DNA of 64,000 bases from Cherax quadricarinatus (GCF_038502225.1 NC_091307.1:28259078-28323077), one strand, 5' to 3'; positions 44,985-58,598 are shown, counted from the stretch's first letter. Notes: generated by a model not told the origin, from the letters alone. Made by a program: numbers and translations.

Positions 44985-45280
44985 ACACGAGACCAAGCTT
45001 CATTGTTGATAACCTGATCAATCAGGCTGTTGGTGCTAACTGCACCCAACTAAATGTATGCACAGTAACCAGCTGCTCAGAAACTGGCTCAAGAACCTCA
45101 TCAGGTTCCCTTTCGAAGATACAAGTAATTCCTTCTCTACATTTTTATTATGTATGTTGAAACTCTGTTTTCCGTACGGGAATTTTGTCCTGTATGTTGA
45201 ACTTCTTATTCCCATAGGCAGTAATTTCACTGAGCAGATTTGAAAACAAATCCTCCAGTATTTCGCAAGTATAGATTATG
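44985..45280 (-). mobile_element. Old LINE-F-like 3' remnant
   Basis: CTGATCAATCAGGCTGTTGG ... CTGCACCCAACTAAATGTA and ...CCAGTATTTCGCAAGTATAG line up with the LINE-F 3' coding end (CTGATCAACCAGGCTGTT, CTGCACGCAAACCAACGTA, CCAGAATCTTCCAGGTGTAG), much diverged. Confidence 0.5.
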
Positions 45281-46409
45281 AATATCATTTTATTATATTA
45301 ATTGTATATTATTTTATTTTAAATTATATTTCATTATATTATATTAATTATTGCATAATGATTGACTTTCTTGTGAATTTAACGTATAATGATATGAATA
45401 TAATATAGATAATGAAGTGTGGCGTAGCGGCCGTGGCCGACATGTGGTGAACAAGACATACTGCGAACACAGACTTATTAGCATATTTCACCTATGTGAG
45501 GCTTTATCATGTACATAATATTTGTTAAACAATGAGAACCATTATCAAGTACATAATATCTGATATACAACATGAGGTTTATCATGTTTGATATACAACA
45601 TGAGGGGTTTATCAAATACTAGAATTTAATAAAACCTCATGAAGGCCTTCATCTGTATATTTTATAATGGAGATTCTGTCACATAATATTTAAAGTGGTC
45701 ATTAACATTCACATAATGGTGAGGAGATTATAGAATCCACTTTAACCCGTTTTTTGCTGACGATCGTCAATACGATAAATCCCCGCTTCGGAAGTGTGGT
45801 ATTCCTTTCGTTGACAAGCTGAACATAATACACAAGCTCGTTGATCTTTTATCGCATTTCTCTCATTCAGAGATTAGTGCGATTGGATTTCTTTGATGCG
45901 ACTGAAGCCTGGGAACTGCGTCGATTGTCTCGTTGATTGAGGGAGAGTCGGCGAGAGGCAGGAGTCTCACGGTTGGATCATGATCTCTAGTTCTTTTCTG
46001 TTAAGCTGTACATTATCTGCTTACCAGGTGAATACACAGAGGGGCGTATATCTTTCTGTGTAAATATATTCATATATATGTAATTATTTTACACAATAGT
46101 AAAAATGCTGGTGTCTTTTTGTTCTGACTCGTAAACATACAAAGTAACAGGTACATCTTGTTACATCTACTTATATTTAAGTGAAGCTACAAATGCATGT
46201 ACATGTAAACACAATCACCAGAGTTTTCTACTATTTTCTTAATAGTTCTTGTTCTTATTTATTTTCCTCTCGCCTCTATTTAGAAGTTGAAAAGAATCCT
46301 TCATGAGTGATCCATACGTGTCTTAAAAGGTGACTAAAATGCCAGGAGCAAGAGGCTGGTAACTTCTTCTTCCGTATAAATTACTAAATTTAAGAACAAC
46401 AACTTTATA
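45281..46409. other. Unassigned AT-rich region
   Basis: Short direct repeats at 45505-45615 (TGATATACAACATGAGG.. TTTATCA) but nothing larger. From about 46310 (GGTGACTAAAATGCCAGGAG) the sequence may be the leader of LINE-J. Confidence 0.45.
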
Positions 46410-46740
46410 AATATGGAATGTTTGAATGTCCGTGGATGGAGTGCAGATAATGAAGAGATGAATGCCATTGTTATGAGTGAAAATAATCTGGATGTCCTGG
46501 TTCTAAGCAAAACATGGCTGAAGGGGGATAGGGGAGTTTCAGTGGAGAGAAATAAATTGGATTAGGTGAGGTGTATTTAATAGGGCTAAGGAAGCAGTAG
46601 GACTGAAGGAGCAGTTATAGCAGAAAAATGGGAATATGTATTTATAAATTAAATGATTATGTGAATTCAAATAAGAGCCGGATGCAAAACACTTGCTTAA
46701 TACTAAGTGTTTATGCACCTGGAGAACAGAGGAGTATAGA

Positions 46741-46745
<5 letters not shown>
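46410..46745 (+). pseudogene. LINE-J endonuclease, first part
   Basis: MECLNVRGWSADNEEMNAI, then LDVLVLSKTWLKGDRG: an APE-type endonuclease start (N-V-R-G and a T/K-E/T-W-L motif), followed in shifted frames by LILSVYAPGEQRS. It stops where a natural GA-rich codon run (...EER) passes into (GA)n at 46741. The endonuclease resumes at 49930. Confidence 0.65.
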
Positions 46746-46985
<240 letters not shown>

Positions 46986-46986
<1 letters not shown>

Positions 46987-49786
46987 TTGAAACATTTTTG
47001 GACTACAGGACACTAAAAAATTTTGCAATAATTGCTGGCTACACCTCATGGATGAGAAGAGACAGGCAAGGGCAAGGAGGAGGTGTTGCTGTGTGCTTCT
47101 CTAAAAGTGTTCATGCCCAGCACATTGATGTTGCCACCCCTACACATCTGGAAATGATGTTCTTCAAGCTCTGTATAAACACTAGTACCTCTGTACTAGC
47201 ATGTGCAATGTACAGACCTCAGTGGCAACATGCAGACCCTATCAACTTCCTAATGGAAAATATTGACTCCCTTCTGCTACAACACAATTGTCAACATATC
47301 ATAATTGTTGGTGACCTCAACCAGCACCTTATACAGAGGGACTTTGATGACCTTCTTGCAGTGTTTGACATGAGAAACTTTGTTGATTTCCCTACTCACA
47401 TCTCCGGCTCCTCCCTTGACCCAGTAGTGAGTGATCTGGCAGAAGGCATAGTCACTTGTCAACCCCTCGGCTACGTTGGATCGTCTGACCACAAGGCTGT
47501 TTTTACCACACTTAAGATCCCAACAGAACGAGGTGAGGAGTCCACACGCACAACGTGGCTATGGGAAAGAGGTAATTGGCCAGCCCTTTGCTCTGAGCTC
47601 GCCACCACCGATTGGAATGCTCTTCTCCAAGGGGATGTTGACAACCAAGTGAAAGCCTTCACTGGACACATCCTTAATCTACAACAAGAACACATTCCTC
47701 ACCGGCAATATGTGACGAAGCCTACAGATCAGCCTTGGTTTGGCTTTCGTTGTAGAGAGGCTGCTACTGCTAAGTACAAAGCATGGCGAAGGTATAAGAG
47801 ACATCCTACCACCTATAACAGGAACTTGCACAGGCAAGCCTGTAGGCATATGGGTGACGTTCAAAAGTGGGCCATTGCTAAATGGGAGGTGGACACAAAA
47901 AGAAAGTCAGCATCAGGTAGGGTAGGCTCCAAAACCTGGTGGTCCCTGGTCAAGGATAGACAAGGTTATCTGCCTGATGAACTCATTTCACCTCTAAATC
48001 GACAGGATGGGACCACCTCTACTAGTAGTCAAGAGAAGGCGGACCTCTTTGCCGAACATTATGCTACCAAAATGCAAGTTCCTGATCCATCAAGGGACCC
48101 TCCTTGGCTAGCTGCAAGAACTGTGTCAAAACTGACAGTGGCGACAATAAGGCAAGAGGAGGTGCATTTCCTTCTTAAATCACTTGACCAAGAAAAGGCT
48201 GTAGGCCCAGACAAGTTGAGCCCAAGATTGCTGAGATGTGCAGACCAGCTAACAGCACCTCTAACTCGCATCTTTCAGCACTGCCTAGTAGAGTGTAAAT
48301 GGCCCTCTCTGTGGAAAGAGGCAAATGTAGTCCCTGTTCACAAAAAGAAGAGCAGAGCAGAAATCAGCAACTACAGACCAGTGTCACTTTTGTCAATCAC
48401 TGGTAAGATCCTTGAGACAATAATCTCAAGACATATGACAGAGTTTTTTGACTACCACTCACTATTTTGTGATCGTCAATATGGCTTCAGGAAAGGTTAA
48501 TCTGCTGCTGATCTGTTGTTAAACCTCTCTGGATGAATCCAAAGTCAGCTGTGTGGTAGCACTGGACATTGCTGGTGCTTTCGACCGGGTGTGGCACCAG
48601 GGCCTCTTAGCAAAACTTCAAGCACTGGGAATTGCAGGCTCTATGCTATGTCTCCTCAGTGATTACCTTCATGGTAGATCTCTAAGTGTAGTTCTCAGTG
48701 GAACGGAATCAGCAAGACATCCTATTGGGGCAAGCGTTCCACAAGGAAGCGTGCTGGGACCATTATTATGGAATGTCTACTTCAACGACCTTCTTCATCT
48801 CATCCCAGAATCACATGCATATGTAGACGATTGAACACTGACATTCACTTATCCAAGAGAAGAAATGCCAGCTGCTCTAAGCTACATCAATCACCAGCTA
48901 AGAGCTATATCAGCTTAGGGAAATAGATGGCAAGTAACATTTGCACCTGAGAAAACGCAAATGATGATAGTCTCTAGGCACCATGATGGTAATCCTGGTG
49001 CAGTAGTAAGGATGAATGGGAGGGTGTTGGCACCTGGAGAAGAAGTTGATATCCTTGGGGTGAAATCTGACTCCAAACTAACCATGAAGAACCATGTGGT
49101 AAATCTTGCAAACAAGGAAGCCAGGAAGCTTACAGCAATTCGCCGTATCTCGCATCTGCTTGACAGTAGGGGTTGCAAGATTCTGTACGAGGCACAAGTA
49201 CGCTCACACCTTGAGTATGCTCCACTTTTTTTGGTTTGCCTGACCCCCCTCCCCCCCGTCTCATCTGCGACTGCTTGACAGAGTAGAGAACAGAGCAAGA
49301 CGTCTCATCTCTCGCCTGGGCCCATGCTGGATAGATCTGTCATTTCAGCAGAGCCTTCAACACAGGAGGGATGTGGGTGGCCTTACTGTTATGTACAAGA
49401 TCAATATTGTCAGAGTACCACACTTGGATCCACTTCGAGGACAGCGTGAAACAAATTTTATGCCACAAGACGGGCAGAAAGCAGCAACTTCACTCTGGCT
49501 GTACCCTTCTCCAGAACATCACTCCATCTGAGATCATATATACCCAGGATGACTCGAGTATGGAACACATTCGTACAGCATAATGATGTCAACGAGATAA
49601 AGTCAGTTGATCAAATGAAAATGCTGGCCCACAGATGGCTCCAATTTCATCCTGTTCCCTACTTGTATGTCTCATAATAATAAAAATGCTTTCAAATGAG
49701 CTGATGTAGGTAACAGCTCTTAGCTTGTCAATAAAGTTAGGGATCCTTAACCTTGTCAAACCCTGTGTAAAAAAAAAAAAAAAAAA
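46986..49786 (+). mobile_element. LINE-H copy 2, 5'-truncated, poly-A tailed
   Basis: Begins within the endonuclease (GTTGAAACATTTTTGG, matching copy 1 at about 42650) and runs to (A)18 at 49769-49786. Frame 46998-48500 covers the rest of the endonuclease and the first RT blocks; then a TAC-to-TAA change and a 20-bp deletion near 48500-48535 break it. RT resumes at 48553 (VALDIAGAFDRVWHQ, SVPQGSVLGPLLWN, AYVDD) with a stop directly after YVDD at 48832. The C-terminal part continues to about 49670. Dead, but clearly younger-looking than copy 1 in the endonuclease. Confidence 0.9.
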
Positions 49787-49888
49787 GGAGAGAGAGCGAG
49801 AGAGAGAGAGAGACAGACAGACAGGCAGACAGAGACAGAGAGACAGAGACAGACAGTCAGACTGAGAGAGAGAGAGAGAGAGAGACAC

Positions 49889-49929
<41 letters not shown>
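49787..49929 (+). repeat. (GA)n/(GACA)n microsatellite after LINE-H copy 2
   Basis: GA and GACA units directly after the poly-A, of the same type as the tract on the other side of the element. Confidence 0.97.
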
Positions 49930-49930
<1 letters not shown>

Positions 49931-50307
49931 ATGAAGCGAGTGTTTAGGTAGTTTTGAACAAAGTGAGAGAATAAGTGTGTAGAGGGTTTAATAGGTAAGT
50001 TTGAGGTGCCAGGGATAAATGATAATGGAGGACCTAGGAATGAACTTTGTATAGAAAGAAATTTTGTAATAGGTAATACATATTTTTAGAAAAAGAGGAT
50101 AAACAAGTATATGAGTTATGATATAAGGCATTATGAGAAGAGTTTGTTGTATTATGTGCTGCTGAATAAAAAGTTGATGGGTAGACTTCAGAATGTGTAT
50201 GTTTATAGAGGGGCAACGGATACATCAGATCATTATTTAGTTGTAGCTACAATGAGAGTAAAAGGTAGATGGGATACAAGGAAAATGGCATCAGGAAGTA
50301 ACTCGCC
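49930..50307 (+). pseudogene. LINE-J endonuclease, second part
   Basis: Continues the endonuclease split by LINE-H: FGVPGINDNG, RNFVIGNT, then MSYDIRHYEKSLLYYVLLNK, MGRLQNVYVYRGATDTSDHY (the SDH motif with its catalytic His) and VKGRWDTRK. Ends at a MITE-like insert. The RT is not present. Confidence 0.68.
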
Positions 50308-50650
50308 GAAGTGGCAAGTTTGGCCTAATTGCCGAATCAGCAGAATGAAGATTTGTTTTTGCCGTAAGTCATCAATCTGAACATAAAAAAATATATCCCT
50401 GATTTTAAATAATATTAAATCAGCTTAAACTGACCTATGCAGAATTGACCTATAGCAGAATTAAGCTATAAAAAAAGTACGCTAATTTATGTAAGGTTAG
50501 TTGAGGTTTTTAAGTTAGGTTTGGTCCAGAAATGAAACATGTTATATCATTGTCACTGAAAAATATTATCTTTAAATGTATAAAAAAAAAAATTTTAAAG
50601 TCCAGTTATTAAGGACTTCGGCCTATTTGCCAAGTTCAGCTTATTAGGTA
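50308..50650. mobile_element. MITE-like AT-rich element
   Basis: Ends share the words CCGAAGT..CAAGTTTGGCCTAATT and, at the other end, the complement of GGACTTCGGCCTATTTGCCAA: imperfect inverted repeats. Interrupts the coding sequence of LINE-J. Interior AT-rich, no ORF. Followed by a short (TA)n. Confidence 0.5.
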
Positions 50651-50689
50651 CAGTATATATATATATCATCAAACAATGCTCACCAGTGC

Positions 50690-50965
50690 CTTAGGAAGAC
50701 ACCACATTCAGATTTCCTTTTAGCTGTTTCTAATTCCTCCTTGGGCATTCGCCTTTACCCTCAGGTCATTCGGATTGGAGTAACTCTTCGCCTAGCTGCC
50801 CCCAGAATCACCCAACATTTGCGTCTGCAGCAGGGCGTCTGCTGATCAATTTGGGCTTCATGGTCTCGTCTCTCAAACGTAGGAACGGAAGTAAAAGCCA
50901 GAAACGAAAAGGTCAATAACATTATTGAACAAACTCACCACAGCCCGTTGCCCAACAGAAAGGGA
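50690..50965 (+). pseudogene. Possible LINE C-terminal fragment, family uncertain
   Basis: Reads SNSSLGIRLYPQVIRIGVTL, RLAAPRITQHLRLQQ and further on VGTEVKARNEKVNNIIEQTH with stops and frame changes. It resembles the C-terminal region found in some uncharacterised metazoan RT proteins, from memory only. Low certainty. Confidence 0.3.
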
Positions 50966-52276
<1,311 letters not shown>

Positions 52277-52439
52277 TGATTAAATATCACTATACCACTT
52301 GTTACTGGTTACAATACCATATGTACTTCTTGTAGAGGCTAGTACAACAAACGGGGTATAGAATTAAATTGGCTCTGAGGTACTCACACCACTTTATGTC
52401 CTTGCAACATGAAGCAAGCCTAGTTGGCTAGGTTCAAGT

Positions 52440-52545
52440 TGTTTGTAGGATTGTATGGTAAAGTGGTTTAGAGCTTCGTGAATTTTCGCTTTCTTCCCAC
52501 AAGGCCCTAAAACAACACGGGTTCGATCCCCCGGCTAGCCTCAGT
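52440..52545 (+). other. tRNA-like segment (decayed tRNA or SINE head)
   Basis: A box A-like TGGTAAAGTGG at about 52458 and a box B GGGTTCGATCCCC at about 52520, with GGCTAG words at both ends that could pair as an acceptor stem (TTGGCTAGG and CCGGCTAGCC do so only partly). No clean cloverleaf; spacing is long. Probably a SINE head or pseudo-tRNA. Confidence 0.35.
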
Positions 52546-52565
52546 GTGTTATTGATTAAATACAA

Positions 52566-52803
52566 CGTTCTGAACCTAACAAAAAAAATATATCTCATTG
52601 TGTTTTATTATTAAATTATTGTATACTTATCTATAATATATTTAGCTGGATTAGGCTAAATTAAATTGTGCTTGTTATAATAAGGTTAGGTAAGTTTTCT
52701 AAGGTTCTTTTGGTACATAATTATTAATTTTTACTTTAACATAATTGAAAAATAATACATATACGTATAATAGAAATTTTAGAAAGGACTTAATTTTGAA
52801 TGA
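52566..52803 (-). mobile_element. MITE fragment, reverse orientation
   Basis: Matches the complement of 51771-52018 (TTCTGAACCTAACAAAAAAA, AATAAGGTTAGGTAAGTTTTC, TTTTAGAAAGGACTTAATTT). Both ends lost. Confidence 0.75.
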
Positions 52804-52883
52804 GGTGTGTATACACCGAAAACTATATTTCTCACTGTTTTAATTCCTAGATGTGTTTTTTTCTATTACTGTATGAACATCGA

Positions 52884-53778
52884 GAGGTACTCACCTAGTT
52901 GTACTCGCCTATTTGTGGTTGCAGGGGTCGATTCATAGCTTCTGGCCTCGCCTCTTCACTGGCCGCTACTGGGTCACTCTTCCTGCTCCATGAGCTTTAT
53001 CATATCTCTTCTTAAAGCTATGTATCACCTGCATCATTTCCCAGACTATTTCACTTCCTGACAACTCTGTGACTGAAGAAATACTTCCTAACGTCCCTGT
53101 GGTTTATCTGAATCGTCAGCTTCCAACTGTGACCCCTTGTTGCAATGTCCCATCTCTGGAACATACTGTCTCTGTCAACCTTTGTCAGTTTTTTATAAGC
53201 CGTTATCATATCCCCCCTATCTCTCCTGTCCTCCAGTGTCGTCAGGTCGATCTCCCTTAATCTTTCCTCGTAGGACATACCAATTAGCTCCGGGACTAAT
53301 CATGTTTCAAATCTTTGCATTTTATCTAGCTTCCTTGCATGCTTGGCTAGGTGTGGGTTCCAAATTGGTGCTGCATACTCCAATATGGGTCTGACGTACA
53401 CGGTGTACAGGGTCCTGAACGAGTCCTTATCAAGATGTCGGAATGCTGTTCTGAGGTTTGCTAGGCGCCCGTATGCTACAGCAGTTATTTGGTTGATGTG
53501 CGCCTCCGGAGATGTGCCCGGTGTTATACTCACCCCAAGATCCTTTTTCCTTGAGTGAGGTTTGAAATCTCCGTCTGGGGTCTTCTTTGCACTTCCCCAA
53601 TCTTCATGACTTTGCATTTGGTGGGGTTGAACTCCAGGAGCAAGTTACTGGACCATGCCTGCAGCCTCTCCAGATCCCTTTGTAATTTTGTCTGGTCCTC
53701 ATCCGAATAAATTCTTCTCATCAACTTCACGTTATCTTCAAACAGGGACACTTCGGAGTCTATTCCTTCCGTCATGAC
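52884..53778 (-). mobile_element. LINE-D copy 3, 5'-truncated
   Basis: The minus strand starts at MTEGIDSEVSLFEDNVKLM (active site FADD altered to FEDN) and continues through LERLQAWSSNLLLEFNPTKC, the C-terminal YEERLREIDLTTLEDRRDRG block and a 3' end with GGTGAGTAC units. Frame changes at about 53540 and 53290. Its truncated 5' edge touches the 3' end of LINE-F at 53779. Confidence 0.85.
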
Positions 53779-53799
53779 GTCTTCCTACCTGGAGGTCAT

Positions 53800-56700
53800 T
53801 CCGGGGATCAACGCTCCCGCGGCCCGGTCCACGACCAGGCCTCCCGGTGGATCAGGGCATGATCAACGAGGCTGTTACTGCTGGCCGCACGCAATCCAAC
53901 GTACGAACCACAGCCTGGCTGATCCGGCACCGTCTTTAGGTATCTGTCCAGCTCCCTCTTGAAGACAACCAGGGGTCTTCCCGTAATGCCCCTTATTGCT
54001 GGTGGGAGGCTGTTGAACAGTCTTGGGCCCCGGACACTTACTGTGTTTTCTCTTAGTGTACCAGTGACGCCCCTACTTTTCACTGGGGGTATGTTGCATC
54101 GCCTGCCAAGTCTTTTGCTTTCGTATGGAGTGATTGCTGTGTGCATATTAGGGACCAGTCCCTCCAGAATCTTCCAGGTGTAGATTATCTCTCTCTCGTC
54201 TGCTCTCTAGTGAGTACAAGTCAAGTCTTCCAGGTGCTCCCAGTAGTTAAGGCGTTTGATGGAACTTATACGTGCAGTAAAGGTTCTCTGTACATTCTCT
54301 AGCTCTGCAATTTCACCTGCCTTGAATGGGGATGTTAATGTACAGCAGTATTCCAGCCTAGAGAGAATAAGTGATTTAAAAAGGATCATCATTGGCTTAG
54401 CATCTCTTGTCTTGAATGTTCTCAGTATCCATCCTATCAGTTTCCTAGCAGATGTGATAGTGGCGTTGTTGTGGTCCTTGAATGTCAGGTCTTCGGACAT
54501 TACCACACCCAGGTCCTTCACATTACTTTTCTGCTCTGTTGTGTGATTGGAGTTTGTAGCATACTCAGTCCTAGTTATTATTTCCTCCAGTTTTCCGTAA
54601 CGGAGAAGTTGGAAACTTTCTTCATTGAACATCATATTGTTCTCTGTTGCCCATTGCAAAACTTGGTTTATATCTTCTTGGAGCTTTGCTGTGTCCTCAA
54701 TGGATGACACTCATGCAAATCCTAGTATCGTCTGCAAAAGATGATACAGTGCTGTGGTTTACATCTCTGTCTATGTCTGATATGAGAATAGGGAACAGGA
54801 TAGGAACGAGTACTGTGCCTTGTGGGACAGAGCTCTTCACTATGGCAGCATCTGATTTAACTCTGTTTACCACTACTCTTTGTGTGTGATTGGTTAGAAA
54901 GTTGAAGATCCATCTGCCTACTTCGCCGGTTATCCCTTTAGCACGCATTTTGTGATGCTATTACACCATGGTTGCACTTGTCAAAGGATTTTGCAAAGCC
55001 TGTGTATACTATATCCGCATTCTCTTTGTCTTCCAGTGCATCTAGGACCATATCATAGTGGTCAAGCAGTTGCGACCTGCTCTGAAACCATGTTGCCCGG
55101 GGTTGTGCAATTTCTGGGAGTCCAGGTGGTTTGCTATCCTACTATTTCTAGAACTCTTTCAAATATTTTTATGATGTGGGACATTAAGGCTATTGGTCTA
55201 TAGTTCTTAGCTACTGCTTTGCTGCCGCTTTTATGGAGTGGGGCTATATATGTTGTTTTTAGTGACTGTGGAATGTCGCCTGTGTCTAAGTTCCTTCTCC
55301 ATAGCATACTTAGGGCCCGTGAGAGTTTTTAATGAACACTGAGTTCCATGAGTCTGGGCCTGGGGCTGAGTGCATGGGCATGTCGTCGTTGGCTTTCTCA
55401 AAGTCTAGTGGAGTTGGGGTTATGTCATAAATCTGGCCTACATTGGCAGGGTTTTGAGGCTCATTCATGAAAAAATTGTTTGGATTGTCTATCTTTAAAC
55501 TGTTTAGTGGCTCGCTGAACACTGAGTCATACTGCGATTTCAGTATCTCGTTCATTCCTTTGTTGTCGTCTGAGCAGGAGCCCTATTCTAGAAGTGGTTT
55601 TTGACTTGTTTTTGGCATATGAAAAGAAATATTTCGAATTTCTTTCAATTTCATTAATCGTTTTTAGCTCCTCTTGTCTCTCCTGGATCCTGTATTAGTT
55701 CTTTAACTTTAGCTCAATATTTTCCACTTCCCTGGTTAGCACTTCCTTCTGTGTATCAGATAATCTGGCATTCTTGAGGAGCTCAATGATTCTTCGTCTT
55801 CTTCTGTAGAGGGAGCGTCTCTCTCTTTCCAGTTTAATTCTTAATTCTTTTGTTTTATAGGATTATACCTTGAACATACTTCAGCTACCAGGAGGGTGAT
55901 CTTTTCGAGGCATTGGTTAGGGTCCATGTAATTTAAGATATCCTCCCAGCATGTTTCACTTAGGGCATAGTTTACCTGATCCCAGATGATGTTCTTGTTG
56001 TTGAAGTTGAATTTGGTAAAGGTACCTCATAACTGTATGCATCTTGCCGATCAGGACTCCTGTGCATGCAAGTCTGGACTTCGATTAGATTGTGATCAGA
56101 ATTTGTTGTTTTGGATATTGTTATATTCCTTACCAGGTCCTCATTATTTGTGCAAATAAGGTCCAGTGTGTTCTCCAGTCTTGTTGGCTCCACTATCTGC
56201 TGACTTAGGGTGTGTTTGTTGCAGAAATTCAGCAGCTCCTGTGTGTGTGACCTTTCATCTGAGCTACCTCCAGGGATTATTTCTGCTGCAACATTATTTG
56301 CTATATTCTTCCATTTTGTGTGTCTTAGATTGAAGTCACCAAACAGCAAGATGTTTGGGGATGGAGCTGGAAAGTTATCCAGACAGGAGTCAATTTTTGA
56401 CAGTTGTTCTTTGAACTGTTGGGAAGTTGCATCCGGTGGCTTATATACAAGTACAATGACTAAGTTTTGGTTCTCGATTTTTATTGTCAGAACTTTAACT
56501 ACATTATTTGTGGTGTTCAGTATCTCTGTACAAATGAAAGACTCTTTGACATACAGGCCAACACTCCCTTGTTGCCTGTTCTTTCTGTCGCATCTGAAAA
56601 GGTTGTATCCAGGTATTCATATTTCACTGTCAAAGTAATCTTTTGCGTGGGTCTCTGTGAAGGCTGCCAACAGTGCATTTGACTCCCCTAGAAGTCCACT

Positions 56701-56870
56701 AATGAAAGGTATTTTGTTGTTGGTGGATGGCTTAAGGCCCTGTATATTAGCAAATATAAGTGAGGTTGTGTTGCATGTTTGTTGGGGGATTTTGCTATTG
56801 GCATCAGTAGCTGTGAGCCCGGAGGGGCCACTGGCTGTGCCTCCAGTCCAACAAGGCTCCAAAGTGGTGG
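53800..56870 (-). pseudogene. LINE-F ORF2: APE endonuclease and reverse transcriptase (broken)
   Basis: Endonuclease: SLIFANIQGLKPSTNNK and AFTETHAKDYFDSE (56862-56617), IVLVYKPPDATSQQF in another frame, FGDFNLRHTKW (about 56340) and TNSDHNLIEV (about 56090). Then a linker, and RT: APGPDSWNSVFIKN near 55330, NYRPIALMSHIIKIFER near 55200, VPQGTVLVPILFPILISD and SSFADDTRI near 54820-54730, VKDLGVVMSEDLTFKDH near 54500. C-terminus ESKRLGRRCNIPPVKSRGV and VRGPRLFNSLPPAIRG (54146-53808). The Asp pair of the active site is kept. At least six frame breaks; the segment 55150-54950 has several stops. Confidence 0.8.
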
Positions 56871-56890
56871 ACTATTTTGGTCATCTCTTT

Positions 56891-57896
56891 CTATTTTCTT
56901 TCTTCGTTTCCTCCCACTAAAAAATCACTTTGGGTGTCGTCATAGCTACCATAGCTATGATGTGTTGTACGGAGTGTGTGCCTCCTGGTCACATTTAGAT
57001 GGTATGAAGTGCAATTGGTATCGTAACATTGCTTTTCAAGGACTGAAGACTGACACATCTCAGGGTGGAAGTATTTGCAAGAGGTAGAACGACACAATAC
57101 CCTAGACAGGAGGTCACAGCATTTTTTGGGATGCTCAGAGTTGCATGCCCCATTCTTTTTCCCTGATATTCCATGTTTACAGATGCCCCAAACATAGAAT
57201 TTGCACCATTTTGTTTTTGGCTGGGTACAATTCGTTCTGGATGTATTCCTAATCTGTGCCGGCCCTAGAGCTGCACTACAGTCCTCCATAGCCAAACCAG
57301 AGACACCACCATCTGTTGTCATGGCACCAACATTTTTCCTGGAAGGGGACTCCCCGACTACATCTGTACTAGGTGTAGTAGAGGAGGGCTCCTGTACTAC
57401 ATCTGTACTAAGGGCTATGGCGTTGGTGGCTGTGGAGGAGTCTCTAACTGAATCCGGATTTTCACAATGGCTGTGGGCTGGGTCTGGGTCAGCCCTAAGG
57501 CTGGGGACTGAGCTAGATGTTATTTTTGTTTACTGTGTTTTTTCCAGTGTGTATCTGCTAGTTTTTGGGTCAGTTGTTGTAGACTGGGCATTCTGTGTGT
57601 TATACTTTACTTCTCTCCTATCTTCCCATGCTTTATATATTCCAGGTAGACTATTCAATAGTTCTTCTTTTTTCGTGTTTATTGTTTATTAACCTGAGTG
57701 CTTTCCTGATATCTGTCCATAGTTCCACATCCCTGTTGCAGATCCAGAAACACCTATCTAGATAGATGTCATTTTTGGTTGCAGTATTTATTCTTGTACA
57801 GGTAACATGATGTTTTGAAAAGCAAAGGTTGCATGTGATTCTAGATTTTTTCCCAAGAGCCTTTTCACATGTCCCACAGGTATACTGTACTGCCAT
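56891..57896 (-). pseudogene. LINE-F ORF1: PHD-like plus three CCCH zinc fingers
   Basis: From ATG 57896: MAVQYTCGTCEKALG, ITCNLCFSKHHVTC, RCFWIC form a C4HC3-like PHD finger. After a frameshift at about 57655 and one stop near 57527, a Ser/Thr-rich linker leads to three fingers: C-x7-C-x11-C-x3-H (from CKFYVWGIC), C-x7-C-x4-C-x3-H (CDLLSRVLC..CKYFH) and C-x8-C-x4-C-x3-H (CQSSVLEKQC..CTSYH). PHD fingers occur in ORF1 of CR1-group LINEs; CCCH fingers usually bind RNA. The role is probably RNA and chromatin binding for the retrotransposition particle; inference. Confidence 0.7.
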
Positions 57897-57940
57897 CCTG
57901 CTTGTATCCTATTTGCAACTGGGTACCACAAGAACCTGAT

Positions 57941-58440
57941 CTTCACTTTATCTTTCAGCTCTGCATGCAGGTGTGGGTGTTATAGGTCAATGCATGGGTA
58001 TGTGGGATGTAATTAGTATGGAGACTTATTACACATTATAAACTTTTATGCTGTATATCATCATATATCATACATCCTACAGCATCTGATTCCTGTCATG
58101 ATCACTGCTATTCATCTTATCCTGGGCTTCACTTTACGTTTCAGCTCTGCACACAGGTGTGGTGTTATGTGATCAATGCATGGATATGTGGGATGTAATT
58201 AGTATGGGGACTTATTACAAATTAAAAAAAAAAATTTTATGATGTATGACAGCATATATCATACATCCCACAGCATCTTATTTCTGTCATTTTTTTTTTA
58301 TTCGCCGGTATTCTTCCGGCCCGGGTCTTTTCCAAGTAGTGGTGGCCTGGCCTTGGCTCCCTATCTGGGGAGTGTCTCGAGACGTAAGTCTGTCATGATC
58401 ACTGCTGTTTATCTTGTCCTGGACAGTTATATGTAGTGGT
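57941..58440 (-). repeat. About 187-bp tandem subrepeats in the LINE-F 5' leader
   Basis: CTTCACTTTATCTTTCAGCTC at 57941 recurs as CTTCACTTTACGTTTCAGCTC at 58128, with the rest of the unit matching; a third partial unit starts again after the S2 insert (TGTCATGATCACTGCT at 58391). Tandem 5' units often act as promoter modules in LINEs. Confidence 0.75.
58283..58396 (-). mobile_element. S2 short repeat, copy 3, truncated, minus strand
   Basis: Insert 58291-58388 (T-run, TTCGCCGGTATTCTTCCGGC, ending CGAGACGTAAG) is flanked by TCTGTCAT at 58283-58290 and 58389-58396, an 8-bp target duplication. 5'-truncated relative to the other copies. Confidence 0.82.
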
Positions 58441-58598
58441 GGTGGCTGGGTTTCGGTGATGAAAGGTAGTTCGGTGGTCAGGGGTATGGGTGCCAGGGGG
58501 GGGGGGTGAGGACCATCCCCGCTGGTTGGGGTGTCGGAGGGGGAGGGTGGCGAGAGGATTTGGTGGTGGTTTATCCTTTTCCACTATCTAATTACTGC
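58441..58598 (+). repeat. G-rich block, copy 1
   Basis: GGGTGCCAGGGGGGGGGGG and CCCCGCTGGTTGGGGTGTCG are repeated, diverged, at 58908-59045 (CCAGCAGGGGGGG, CCCCCGCTGGTTGGGGTACG). Confidence 0.65.

Larger units (their letters stand above)
53779..58440 (-). mobile_element. LINE-F, nearly full-length minus-strand LINE
   Basis: Minus-strand order: repeated 5' leader (about 58440-57900), ORF1 with a PHD-like and three CCCH fingers, ORF2 with APE endonuclease and CR1-type RT, 3' end with CCGGAATGACCTCCAGGTAG. Shorter copies at 16955-17188 and 23740-24210 define its 3' end. An S2 element sits in the leader at 58291-58388. All domains are present, with several stops and frameshifts. Confidence 0.82.
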
